DNA of 9,484 nucleotides from Clostridiaceae bacterium (GCA_904501685.1 CAJGBX010000048.1:1-9484); one strand, 5' to 3'. Shown: positions 1 to 7,240, counted from the stretch's first letter. Program-made: numbers and translations. Notes: generated from the letters alone by a model not told the origin.

Positions 1-8
1 AACATATA

Positions 9-43
9 AAAGACCTAAGCGTTTGCTTAGGTCTTTCGTTTTT
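9..43. terminator. Bidirectional intrinsic terminator downstream of the P-type ATPase
   Basis: A perfect 12-bp inverted repeat (AAAGACCTAAGC at 9-20, its complement at 25-36) encloses a 4-base loop. On the plus strand it is followed by CGTTTTT. On the minus strand it is followed by TTTTATATG. It lies 20 bases beyond the ATPase stop codon, so it should end that minus-strand transcript. It may also stop a plus-strand gene lying left of the window. Confidence 0.9.
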
Positions 44-56
44 AGATGATGTTATT

Positions 57-2657
57 TTATTTGATAAATTTTCTGATTAGTTTGATAATTTCAAACACAG
101 CAGGAATGCTTAAAGGGATAAGAATGGCAGTAATAAAGCCCTTTAGGCAAACTCTTGATAAGCTGAAAAGACCTGCTAACGGTGTTAGAACAATAAGCAT
201 TGCAATTATAAAGCAGGAAATACTTGCAAGCAATAAGAAGCGGTTTTGGAATATACGTTTATAAAACATTTCAATTGAGCGGTAAGTAAAGGCGTAATAG
301 ATAATTGACATTACAAGTCCCAAAAAGCCTGCAGTTGAAGCACAGCCGTCGGCTTGGTTAATTATATAAACCAAGAAGGCGGGTAGGGAAACGGCCACAC
401 CGATTAAAGCAGCGTTAACAATTCTTCTCACATCAAACATTTTACTGCCGATGCTCCAAGGCGGTGTTGCCATAGTACTGTTGTCGGCCGACTCAAAGCC
501 TAAGGCGGCAATGGGGAAGATTAATGTGAAGACCGAACCTAACAGTATCAACTGAGGTGAAAGGAACGATACCCCGAAGAATATCATACAAAGTACCATT
601 GCACTGAATACTGCCGAGCAAAGGGTTACATAGTACTCGGCATATTTTGTGAAGTTGGCGAAAATACCGCGTGAATTTTTAATGGCCCTTACAATTGAAA
701 CAAAACGGTCGTCGGCAACAACTATGTCGGCGTTACCCTTGGCAACATCGGTGCCGGTTTTGCCCATTGCACACCCAACATCGGCAATGGCCATAGGTGC
801 ATGATTAGCCGCACTGTCAGCGGTTATGAGCACTGTTTCGCCGACAGAATGCAGAGCGTTGACAAAGCGAACACGTTGCTCGGGTGAGAATCTTGCGCAG
901 ACCTTAATTTTATTTACTATTGAGGCTAGTTCCTCATCATTAAGCTCGTCCAGATGCTCGCCGGTGACGGCTAAATCATCAGATGTTAATATTCCCATTT
1001 GCTCGGCTACCGAGCTTGCGGTGTTAATGTGGTCACCGGTGAACATGACGGTTGAAATGCCGGCTTTACGGCAAAGTGCAATTTCATTTGAGGTGCCATG
1101 ACGTTCGCGGTCTGAAAGTCCCAAAAGTCCTAAGAACTGCAAATCATTTTCCAATAGTTCACTGGAAACATCGCTTGTAACATTGTCCAGTATTTTATAA
1201 GAAATTGCAAGCACACGCATACCCTTAGAGCACATTTCCTCATAAGCCTTGGTAATAACTTCTTTGTCGGCACCGATACAACGCTCTAAAATAATGTCGG
1301 GTGCACCGCGAACAATTACAAAGGGCTTGCCCTCAATCATATTAACGGTGGTTTTGATTTTACGCTCGGGAGTCAGCGGAATGCAGCTGATTCTCGGGAA
1401 TTCTGCATCGAAATCAAATTTTACAATGTTCAAGTACCTGGCTGAGGCCGAAACCAAAGCCGCTTCTGTATGGTCGGGAATTTCACCGTTAACCGTGTCA
1501 CAGCTGAGCGCACCGAAGCGCATCGCAACCTCACACTGCTTGGAAATATTGTCGGTCGAAAGGTCAATTACATGCGTTCCGTCAAAAACCTCACGCAAAA
1601 TCATTTTGTTTTGGGTTAAGGTACCGGTTTTATCAGAGCAGATTACGGTGATACCAGCCAGTTTTTCAACGGTAGAAGGGTCAAAGATAATAGCACGGTC
1701 TTTTTGCAGACGTTTAATACCTAAGGATAGCATTAAAGCAATTCTGGCTGAAAAGTTTTCGGGCATTACGGCGATAGAGAAGCATACCGATATAATGAGC
1801 GCTTCTAAAAGCTTGCCCCAACCCAGATTCCCTGAAACAGCAAAGGTTGCAAGAACGGTCAGTAAAAAGCAGGCAATATGACTTGCTGCATTGAAAACCT
1901 TTAAAAACCCGCTGAATCGGTCAGATATACGGTCTTGAACACCCTTATGAGTGAATACCCGCTCACGCTTTATGTGACGTCTGATTTCAGCATTTTCACC
2001 CGTTTCGGTAACAACTGCCAGGGCTTCACCGGTTATACAGTAGCAGCCGCAGTAAACCATATTACTTCGCTCGGTAAACGCGCAGTGGTCATCAATCAGC
2101 ACAGAATGGTCCTTTCCTACCGAAACCTCTTCCTTTTCGCTTAAAAGTACCGATTCGTCACATCTTAAGATGAATGAGCTTAAAAGCCTTGCATCGGCCG
2201 GAACAAAGTCCCCCTCATTGAGCTTTATGATATCACCGGGGACTAAGGTTACAGCATCGACAGTCTTTTCAACACCGCCTCTGATAACGCGTGCAGTTGT
2301 ATTAATACTGTTTTTTAAGCGGTATAGCATATTAATGCAACGGTACTGTGAATAGATGAAAATTGCTTCCTTAATAGCTAAAACGATAACAGCTACTATC
2401 GGAATCCAAAAACGGTTGGTGTCCAAAACCAGCTCGCGTAAAACAAATATAACAAGCAGGCACAAAAGGACAATAGTTGAAGGTTTTTTAAGCTGAGCTA
2501 ATAATGCGTTGGAAAGGCTAAGCTCTTGGTCGTTTACGAATAAATTTTTACCGTATTCGTGCAGACGGTTGGCTGCCTCTCGTTCAGAAAGGCCCTTTTG
2601 AGGGTCGGTTTTAAGCTCTGCTATGACCTCTTCGGGTGTAGCGTTATGCCATATCAT
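57..2657 (-). CDS. Divergent P2-type (calcium-group-like) P-type ATPase
   Basis: The 866-residue protein has the domain order of bacterial P2 ATPases: an N-terminal cation-ATPase domain (about 3-60), M1-M2 (58-104), actuator domain (about 118-240), M3-M4 (258-300), phosphorylation and nucleotide domains (about 320-640), then M5-M10. It should be an integral membrane protein that cycles through an aspartyl phosphate. DKTGT is intact (Asp342), as are TGD (540-542) and GAPD (451-454). Other signatures are changed. TGES reads LSEK (172-175), PEGLP reads PENFS (299-303), DPPR reads DRER (516-519) and TGDGVNDAP reads TADSAANHAP (612-621). The invariant hinge Lys appears as Arg595. The M5/M6 calcium ligands are replaced by Cys680, Val683, Ser708 and Leu712, so calcium transport is doubtful and the substrate is unknown. 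The frame is open throughout, with its own promoter and terminator, which argues against a pseudogene. The ATG at 2657 is supported by GAAAGGGG 10 bases upstream. Confidence 0.85.
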   Translation of the reverse strand: MIWHNATPEEVIAELKTDPQKGLSEREAANRLHEYGKNLFVNDQELSLSNALLAQLKKPSTIVLLCLLVIFVLRELVLDTNRFWIPIVAVIVLAIKEAIFIYSQYRCINMLYRLKNSINTTARVIRGGVEKTVDAVTLVPGDIIKLNEGDFVPADARLLSSFILRCDESVLLSEKEEVSVGKDHSVLIDDHCAFTERSNMVYCGCYCITGEALAVVTETGENAEIRRHIKRERVFTHKGVQDRISDRFSGFLKVFNAASHIACFLLTVLATFAVSGNLGWGKLLEALIISVCFSIAVMPENFSARIALMLSLGIKRLQKDRAIIFDPSTVEKLAGITVICSDKTGTLTQNKMILREVFDGTHVIDLSTDNISKQCEVAMRFGALSCDTVNGEIPDHTEAALVSASARYLNIVKFDFDAEFPRISCIPLTPERKIKTTVNMIEGKPFVIVRGAPDIILERCIGADKEVITKAYEEMCSKGMRVLAISYKILDNVTSDVSSELLENDLQFLGLLGLSDRERHGTSNEIALCRKAGISTVMFTGDHINTASSVAEQMGILTSDDLAVTGEHLDELNDEELASIVNKIKVCARFSPEQRVRFVNALHSVGETVLITADSAANHAPMAIADVGCAMGKTGTDVAKGNADIVVADDRFVSIVRAIKNSRGIFANFTKYAEYYVTLCSAVFSAMVLCMIFFGVSFLSPQLILLGSVFTLIFPIAALGFESADNSTMATPPWSIGSKMFDVRRIVNAALIGVAVSLPAFLVYIINQADGCASTAGFLGLVMSIIYYAFTYRSIEMFYKRIFQNRFLLLASISCFIIAMLIVLTPLAGLFSLSRVCLKGFITAILIPLSIPAVFEIIKLIRKFIK

Positions 2658-2675
2658 AAAGGAGTAACCCCTTTC
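2658..2675 (-). promoter_or_regulatory. ATPase ribosome site inside a small hairpin
   Basis: On the minus strand the only Shine-Dalgarno candidate, GAAAGGGG, is followed by TTA and then CTCCTTT directly before the ATG. AAAGGGG can pair with CTCCTTT over 7 bp (one G-U pair) around a three-base loop. This would hide the ribosome site and may hold translation low unless the hairpin is opened. The pairing is seen in the sequence. The regulatory role is inferred. Confidence 0.5.
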
Positions 2676-2705
2676 AAAAACAAAGTTGTATAATTATTCG
2701 CATAT

Positions 2706-2734
2706 ATTATACTATATATAGTATTAAAAATCAA
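2706..2734 (-). promoter_or_regulatory. Sigma-A type promoter of the P-type ATPase
   Basis: Read on the minus strand, TTGATT (2734-2729) and TATAAT (2711-2706) are separated by exactly 17 bases. The predicted start of transcription is near 2699, giving a leader of about 42 bases. A perfect 16-bp palindrome fills much of the spacer and overlaps the -10 box. Confidence 0.75.
2709..2724. repeat. Perfect 16-bp palindrome, candidate operator
   Basis: ATACTATATATAGTAT is identical to its own reverse complement over all 16 bases. It sits in the spacer of the ATPase promoter and overlaps half of its -10 box, a usual position for a repressor site. The element is AT-rich, so chance is possible, and I cannot assign a regulator family. 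Confidence 0.5.
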
Positions 2735-2759
2735 TGCCTTTAATTTTTTCAAAAAAGTG

Positions 2760-2788
2760 TTTTAATTTTACTCCGGATGTGGTACAAT
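2760..2788 (+). promoter_or_regulatory. Probable promoter of prmA-prfB (extended -10)
   Basis: TACAAT at 2783-2788 is preceded by TGG, giving a TGn extended -10 box. The -35 position with a 17-base spacer holds only a weak TTTTAA (2760-2765), which is common when an extended -10 is present. Transcription would start near 2795, leaving a leader of about 30 bases. It diverges from the ATPase promoter, about 50 bases away. Confidence 0.55.
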
Positions 2789-2814
2789 GTATCAGATAAA
2801 GTAAACAATAAAGC

Positions 2815-2828
2815 GAGGAAATGTTTTG
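2815..2828 (+). promoter_or_regulatory. Ribosome site and TTG start of prmA
   Basis: GAGGA at 2815-2819 is six bases before TTG at 2826. An ATG at 2821 is out of frame, too close to the Shine-Dalgarno sequence, and opens only nine codons. Upstream in the prmA frame a stop (2802-2804) comes before any usable start, so TTG is the only start that keeps the family's N-terminus (MDWTEI, compare the typical MKW(T/S)E). Confidence 0.8.
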
Positions 2829-3749
2829 GACTGGACTGAAATTAAAATAAAGGTGCCGGTGAAGTACACCGAAACTGCTGAGGCTATTGCCAATATGACA
2901 GTGCCTTACGGAATTTATACCGAGGATTATTCTAATCTTGAACAAGATGCTTTAGACATTGCTCATATCGATATGATTGATGAGGATTTGGTGAATAAGG
3001 ACCGTACTGTGTCTATAATTCACATTTATATCAGTGACGAGGAAAATCCGGTTGAGGCAATTGTCTATTTAAAGGAGCAGTACTCTGCCGCAGGAATAAA
3101 ATGTGAGATTGATACTGACAGCATCAGCGAAAAAGAATGGGCAGATAATTGGAAGAAGTTTTTTAAAACTACCGAAATCGGCGAAAGATTGGTTATCCGT
3201 CCAAGCTGGGAAGAATACGTCAACAAGGACAATCGTGTGGTTTTGAGCATCGACCCCGGTGCTGCCTTTGGTACGGGAACTCATGCTACCACAAGAATGT
3301 GCCTGCAGTTGTTGGAAAACTATATTGCCGACGGAAAAACTATGCTTGATATCGGCTCGGGCTCGGGTATTCTGAGCATCGCCGGTGTTTTGCTAGGTGG
3401 CAAAAAGGCTGACGGTGTTGATATTGACCCGGTTGCTGTTAAGGTAGCCGCCGAAAATGCCGAGCTGAATAAGGTTGAAAGTAAAACCAATTATATTTTG
3501 GGTGACCTTTGTGACAAAATCAGCGAAAAATATGATGTTGTTTGTGCCAACATTGTTGCTGATGTAATTATTTCACTTTTAGAGAATGTCGAGCAATTTA
3601 TGAAAGAGGACAGTGTGTTTATCTGTTCGGGAATTATAGATATCCGTGAAAACGATGTTAAAGAGGCATTTGAAAGGTATGGCTTTGAGATAATCGAGGA
3701 TGTTGAATGTGAAAATTGGCGTGCTTTCGCCACTAAAAAAAGGAGATAA
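2826..3749 (+). CDS. prmA: Ribosomal protein L11 methyltransferase PrmA
   Basis: PrmA is a cytoplasmic S-adenosylmethionine-dependent enzyme that trimethylates ribosomal protein L11. The 307-residue product has the usual length and two-domain plan: an N-terminal ferredoxin-like substrate domain (about 1-100), then a Rossmann-fold methyltransferase domain. Signatures seen are DPGAAFGTGTHATT (143-156), typical of PrmA, the SAM-binding LDIGSGSGILS (174-184), the acidic VDID at 198-201 and the catalytic-region motif CANIVADV (240-247). It lacks the NPPY motif of PrmC, so it is not the release-factor methyltransferase even though a release factor gene follows. It begins at TTG and is cotranscribed with prfB. 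The prfB ribosome site lies in its last codons and only 3 bases separate the two genes. Confidence in the family is high. Confidence 0.96.
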   Translation: MDWTEIKIKVPVKYTETAEAIANMTVPYGIYTEDYSNLEQDALDIAHIDMIDEDLVNKDRTVSIIHIYISDEENPVEAIVYLKEQYSAAGIKCEIDTDSISEKEWADNWKKFFKTTEIGERLVIRPSWEEYVNKDNRVVLSIDPGAAFGTGTHATTRMCLQLLENYIADGKTMLDIGSGSGILSIAGVLLGGKKADGVDIDPVAVKVAAENAELNKVESKTNYILGDLCDKISEKYDVVCANIVADVIISLLENVEQFMKEDSVFICSGIIDIRENDVKEAFERYGFEIIEDVECENWRAFATKKRR

Positions 3750-3752
3750 TTT

Positions 3753-4886
3753 ATGCTTCAGTTTGAAGAGCAAAGGGCGAGATTGACCGCCATTGAAAAT
3801 GACATTGCTGAGCTTGGTGATGCATTGGGCCTAAGCTATTTAAGACGGGAGATTGAATCTTTGGAGGTGCAGGCCTCAGCTCCCGGTTTTTGGGATAATC
3901 TTGAAAAGGCACAGGAGATTCAGCAGAAAACAAGCCGTTTGAAATCAAAGGTTGAAAAGTACGAAAAGCTGCAGTCATTGTATGAAGATACCTTGGTACT
4001 TATCGAAATGGCCGATGAGGAGGGTGACCTTTCGATGCTTGATGAGATTGTATCAAGTGTTGACGAGGCCTTGGAAAGTCTTGAAGAGCAGAGACTTTCA
4101 ACATTGCTTATCGGTGAATATGATAATAATAATGCTATTTTGACCTTTCACGCCGGTGCCGGCGGTACCGAGGCTCAGGATTGGGCTTCAATGCTGGTTA
4201 GAATGTACCAGCACTGGGGCGAGCGTCACGGTATGAAGGTCAGTATGGTTGACTTTTTGGACGGAGAAGAAGCAGGACTTAAAAGCGCGGTCTTGACCTT
4301 TACAGGTGAAAATGCTTACGGATATCTTAAGGGTGAAAACGGTGTTCACCGCCTTGTCCGTATTTCACCGTTTGACTCCTCGGGTCGGCGTCATACCTCG
4401 TTTGCTTCATTAGAGGTTATGCCTGAGATTAGTAATGACGTGAATATTGAAATTCGTGATGAAGATTTAAAGGTTGATACCTACCGGTCGAGCGGAGCCG
4501 GCGGTCAGCACGTTAATAAGACCGAGTCGGCTGTTCGCATTACCCACCTGCCAACCGGTATCGTAGTAGCCTGTCAGAATGAGCGCAGTCAGGTTCAAAA
4601 CCGCGAGGTTGCTATGACAATGCTTCGTTCAAAGCTGGTTGAAATCAAGGAAAGAGAGCATCTGGAAAAAATCGAGGATATCAAGGGTGTTCAAAATCAG
4701 ATTGCATGGGGTTCACAGATCAGGTCGTATGTATTTATGCCGTATACACTTGTTAAGGACCACCGTACCGGTTTTGAGTCTGGCAATGTCGGTGCAGTTA
4801 TGGACGGAGCACTTGACGGCTTTATCAATGAATACTTGAAAGCCGCCTCCAAAAATGAGCTCGGTGAATATTCAAGCGAGGATTAA
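3753..4886 (+). CDS. prfB: Peptide chain release factor 2 (RF2)
   Basis: RF2 reads UAA and UGA stop codons in the ribosomal A site and triggers peptide release. The 377-residue protein is full length. The N-terminal domain (1-110) is largely helical, the stop-codon-recognising SPF tripeptide that marks RF2 rather than RF1 is at 205-207, and the catalytic GGQ loop is at 250-252 within SSGAGGQHVNKTESAVR. In many bacteria, codon 25 or so of prfB is followed by an in-frame UGA that requires a +1 frameshift. Here the same stretch (codons 24-35) reads straight through, so that autoregulation is absent. The start at 3753 is backed by AGGAG at 3741-3745, seven bases upstream and inside the end of prmA, so the two genes are probably translationally coupled. 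A strong terminator follows directly. Confidence 0.97.
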   Translation: MLQFEEQRARLTAIENDIAELGDALGLSYLRREIESLEVQASAPGFWDNLEKAQEIQQKTSRLKSKVEKYEKLQSLYEDTLVLIEMADEEGDLSMLDEIVSSVDEALESLEEQRLSTLLIGEYDNNNAILTFHAGAGGTEAQDWASMLVRMYQHWGERHGMKVSMVDFLDGEEAGLKSAVLTFTGENAYGYLKGENGVHRLVRISPFDSSGRRHTSFASLEVMPEISNDVNIEIRDEDLKVDTYRSSGAGGQHVNKTESAVRITHLPTGIVVACQNERSQVQNREVAMTMLRSKLVEIKEREHLEKIEDIKGVQNQIAWGSQIRSYVFMPYTLVKDHRTGFESGNVGAVMDGALDGFINEYLKAASKNELGEYSSED

Positions 4887-4892
4887 CAAATT

Positions 4893-4949
4893 AAAACCAA
4901 CCGCCTTGGGCCCTTACTTTATGGAGGGTACCTCAAGGCGGTTGGTTTT
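4893..4949. terminator. Long bidirectional terminator between prfB and malQ
   Basis: AAAACCAACCGCCTTG (4893-4908) is the exact complement of 4934-4949, a 16-bp stem. Inner bases (GGCCCT and AGGG-ACCT) extend the pairing with a small bulge. The plus-strand exit is GGTTTTATCTTC and the minus-strand exit is GGTTTTAATTTG, so it can serve both converging operons. The malQ stop codon (4948-4950) overlaps its end by two bases. Confidence 0.92.
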
Positions 4950-6378
4950 ATCTTCTGTACAAATAATTCAAACGTTTATACTGTTCTCGGTTCAGGGAAT
5001 TTAATTGTTCCTTGGTTAATCGGTAAGACCAATTACCCTCGGCCTTGCCCGGTGTATTAAGTCGTGTATCAGAGCCGTATTTCAGTAAATCCTGAATCGG
5101 GAAAATTACAGTGCCGGCGTGACTCGCCATCATAGTTGCGATAATTCTGTCATAGCAGGCATCCCAATTCTTATCAAAATATCCGCAGTATTCTAGCATA
5201 CCCCGGCGTGCTTCATCATTAAGCTCCCAAACATAGCCTAATAGGGTGTTGTTGTCGTGTGTGCCGGTGTAGGCAATACAGTTTTCGGGGTAGTTGTGTG
5301 GCTGATGAGGTGAGTCGCAGTCGGATAAAAATCCAAACTGAAATACTCTCATTCCGGGGAATTTGCTGTACTTTACAAGCTCGACAACCTCGGGTGTAAT
5401 CTCTCCTAAATCCTCTGCAATGATGAAATTTTCACCGCAGATTGAGTTTATCATATCAATAAACGGCTTGCCGGGACCTTTGTTCCATCTGCCTTCCTTG
5501 GCAGTTTGGGCGGTAGCGGGCACACTCCAATAGGACTCTAAGCCTCTGAAATGGTCAATTCTGACACCGTCAAAAAGTGTAAACATATTTTGAAGCCTTG
5601 CTTTCCACCAACTGTAGCCGTCAGCCTTCATTTTGTCCCAATCGTATAAAGGATTTCCCCAAAGCTGACCGTCAGCTGAAAAATAATCTGGCGGTACGCC
5701 GGCAACATCGGTTGGCTTATAATCACTGTCAAGCAGGAATAAATCCTTGTTACCCCAGACATCACTGCTGTCAAAGGACACATAAATGGGAATGTCGCCG
5801 ATAACCTTGATACCCTTAGAGTGAGCATAGTCTAAAACGATTTGCCATTGACGGAAGAATTCATATTGAATAAACTGCCACATAAAAAGAGTTTCGTTGC
5901 AAGGCTTATCGACCGTCCATTCGGGCCATTCCTTTTCGCTGTTGGCGGTTTTTAAGCTTAAGAATTCACAGCACTGCTTTATGTAAGGTTTACTCTCTAT
6001 AAACTCTAACACCTTGCTGCGGTCGGTCACCCGTTTTGAAGCAGCAGAAAGTAGCTCCATTCGTTCGGTACGTAAACGGTCAAACTCGCAGGAATAGGGT
6101 GTTTTTTGCTTGGCACTCTTTAATTCCTCGGCAGTAATTAAGCTTTGTTCAAACAAAATCTCGGGATCGATAAAAAACGGATTTCCGCCAAAAGCGGAAA
6201 ATGATTTATAAGGCGAGTTGCACTCGTCAACCATAGTAAAGGGGAGCACCTGCCAGTAAGAAAAACCGCAGGATGCCAAAAAATCAATAAAGTTTTTGGC
6301 TTCTTTACCGAAGGTGCCGATGGAATAATCACCGGGCAGGGAAGAGATGTGCATTAAAACACCGCTGGAACGCGCCAT
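4948..6378 (-). CDS. malQ: 4-alpha-glucanotransferase (amylomaltase, GH77)
   Basis: This cytoplasmic GH77 enzyme transfers alpha-1,4-glucan segments between maltodextrins and releases glucose. It acts in maltodextrin or glycogen use. The 476-residue protein is slightly shorter than the usual 500 or so but complete. Visible signatures are the N-terminal GVLMHISSLPG (6-16), the acceptor-site stretch SAFGGNP (61-67), the nucleophile Asp275 in VRIDHFRG, the acid/base Glu322 in AEDLG, the third carboxylate Asp375 in GTHDNNT, and the C-terminal block RLNTPG to GNWSYR (439-453). ATG at 6378 has AAAGGAG nine bases upstream. It is the third gene of an operon, 30 bases after pgeF, and no other maltose genes are in view. 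It ends inside the shared terminator stem. Confidence 0.96.
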   Translation of the reverse strand: MARSSGVLMHISSLPGDYSIGTFGKEAKNFIDFLASCGFSYWQVLPFTMVDECNSPYKSFSAFGGNPFFIDPEILFEQSLITAEELKSAKQKTPYSCEFDRLRTERMELLSAASKRVTDRSKVLEFIESKPYIKQCCEFLSLKTANSEKEWPEWTVDKPCNETLFMWQFIQYEFFRQWQIVLDYAHSKGIKVIGDIPIYVSFDSSDVWGNKDLFLLDSDYKPTDVAGVPPDYFSADGQLWGNPLYDWDKMKADGYSWWKARLQNMFTLFDGVRIDHFRGLESYWSVPATAQTAKEGRWNKGPGKPFIDMINSICGENFIIAEDLGEITPEVVELVKYSKFPGMRVFQFGFLSDCDSPHQPHNYPENCIAYTGTHDNNTLLGYVWELNDEARRGMLEYCGYFDKNWDACYDRIIATMMASHAGTVIFPIQDLLKYGSDTRLNTPGKAEGNWSYRLTKEQLNSLNREQYKRLNYLYRR

Positions 6379-6408
6379 AAATTAAAACTCCTTTGTATAA
6401 AACGAAAA

Positions 6409-7230
6409 TTATACTAAACAAATTAAAGCCGCTAAATTACCTCGCTTACCGTTAGTGTATCGGTGAGAGAAAAAGTCATCATGTAAGCATCTGGTACATA
6501 AGTCGGTGACAGAAATATTCTCAGGCTTTACGCCTGCCGCAATAAGTGTACGGCGGTTGATTTCCCATAAATCAATATGGTATTTACCGCCGCCATCATC
6601 GGTTATGCAGTCGGTTAAATCAATATCGGTCATTTTTATAAATTCATTGTAGACAGGTGTGTCAACCTCAAAGCAACATTTGCCGATTGACGGTGCAATA
6701 CCCGAGCGAATATCCTTTGGGTTACATCCAAATCGGTCACACATCATTTCTACGGTTTTCTTGCCTATAAGGCCAACAGTACCTCTCCAGCCTGCGTGGC
6801 TGGTTGCGATGACTTTTTTAACAGGGTCATAGAAAAGTAACCCAACACAGTCGGCATACTGCGTGACTAAGGTCAAGCCCTTGACGTTGGTTATCAGTCC
6901 GTCAACATCCTCGTAATCGCGGTCTATAGTGATACCTTTGCCGATATCCGCTTCAGTTACAATGCGGATATTGGTTGTGTGTGTCTGGTGTGACAGTACA
7001 CATTTTTTATAATCCGTACCGATAGCGTTACAAATTCTACGGTAGTTTTCGGTGACCGTACTAGGGTCATCTCCTCGTGAAAACGACATATTCATTGTGG
7101 CAAAAATACCTTCTGAGGCACCGCCGTGACGGGTGGTGTAGCAGTGTGCAACCCCGTCAATTTCCAATGACGGAAAGGTCAGGTAAACAAGGCCGTTTTT
7201 ATTGTGAATATTTAAATTTTTACTTTTCAT
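6409..7230 (-). CDS. pgeF: Peptidoglycan editing factor PgeF (YfiH/YlmD, DUF152)
   Basis: The family, formerly called multicopper polyphenol oxidase or laccase-domain proteins, is a purine nucleoside phosphorylase-like fold. In E. coli it removes misincorporated L-serine from UDP-MurNAc-Ser, keeping peptidoglycan precursors correct. With the ATG at 7230 the protein has 273 residues. The three metal-site residues are visible: His84 in HQTH, Cys128 in YADCVG and His145 in SHAGWRGT. The C-terminal SHRYTNGKRGN (255-265) matches the family's SHRR-GxTGR block. ADC is followed by VG instead of the common VP. An in-frame GTG at 7242 would add four residues but has no ribosome site, so I prefer the ATG at 7230, served by GAGGTG. 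It lies 8 bases after the upstream gene's stop. Confidence 0.92.
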   Translation of the reverse strand: MKSKNLNIHNKNGLVYLTFPSLEIDGVAHCYTTRHGGASEGIFATMNMSFSRGDDPSTVTENYRRICNAIGTDYKKCVLSHQTHTTNIRIVTEADIGKGITIDRDYEDVDGLITNVKGLTLVTQYADCVGLLFYDPVKKVIATSHAGWRGTVGLIGKKTVEMMCDRFGCNPKDIRSGIAPSIGKCCFEVDTPVYNEFIKMTDIDLTDCITDDGGGKYHIDLWEINRRTLIAAGVKPENISVTDLCTRCLHDDFFSHRYTNGKRGNLAALICLV

Positions 7231-7234
7231 AAAG

Positions 7235-7240
7235 CACCTC
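7235..7240 (-). promoter_or_regulatory. Ribosome site deciding the pgeF start
   Basis: GAGGTG (7240-7235 on the minus strand) overlaps the TGA stop of the upstream lipoprotein gene and precedes ATG at 7230 by four bases (six from GAGG). The alternative GTG at 7242 has only GGCAACAA upstream. The arrangement suggests translational coupling between the two genes. Confidence 0.7.

Noticed and set aside
1249..1881. Plus-strand 210-codon frame opposite the ATPase gene
   Set aside because: It is a shadow of the ATPase gene, has no family resemblance, and no ribosome site or promoter is evident.
57..2657. ATPase as a decaying pseudogene because motifs are altered
   Set aside because: All 866 codons are open, substitutions are clustered and often conservative (Lys to Arg), and promoter, ribosome site and terminator are in place.
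2826..3749. Reading this methyltransferase as PrmC, the release factor glutamine methyltransferase, because prfB follows
   Set aside because: It has the PrmA blocks DPGAAFGTGTHATT and CANIVADV and the PrmA N-terminal domain, and no NPPY motif.
3732..3749. Run of seven A residues at the end of prmA as a programmed frameshift site
   Set aside because: A slip would add or change only a few residues before a stop, and the following AGGAG is simply the prfB ribosome site.
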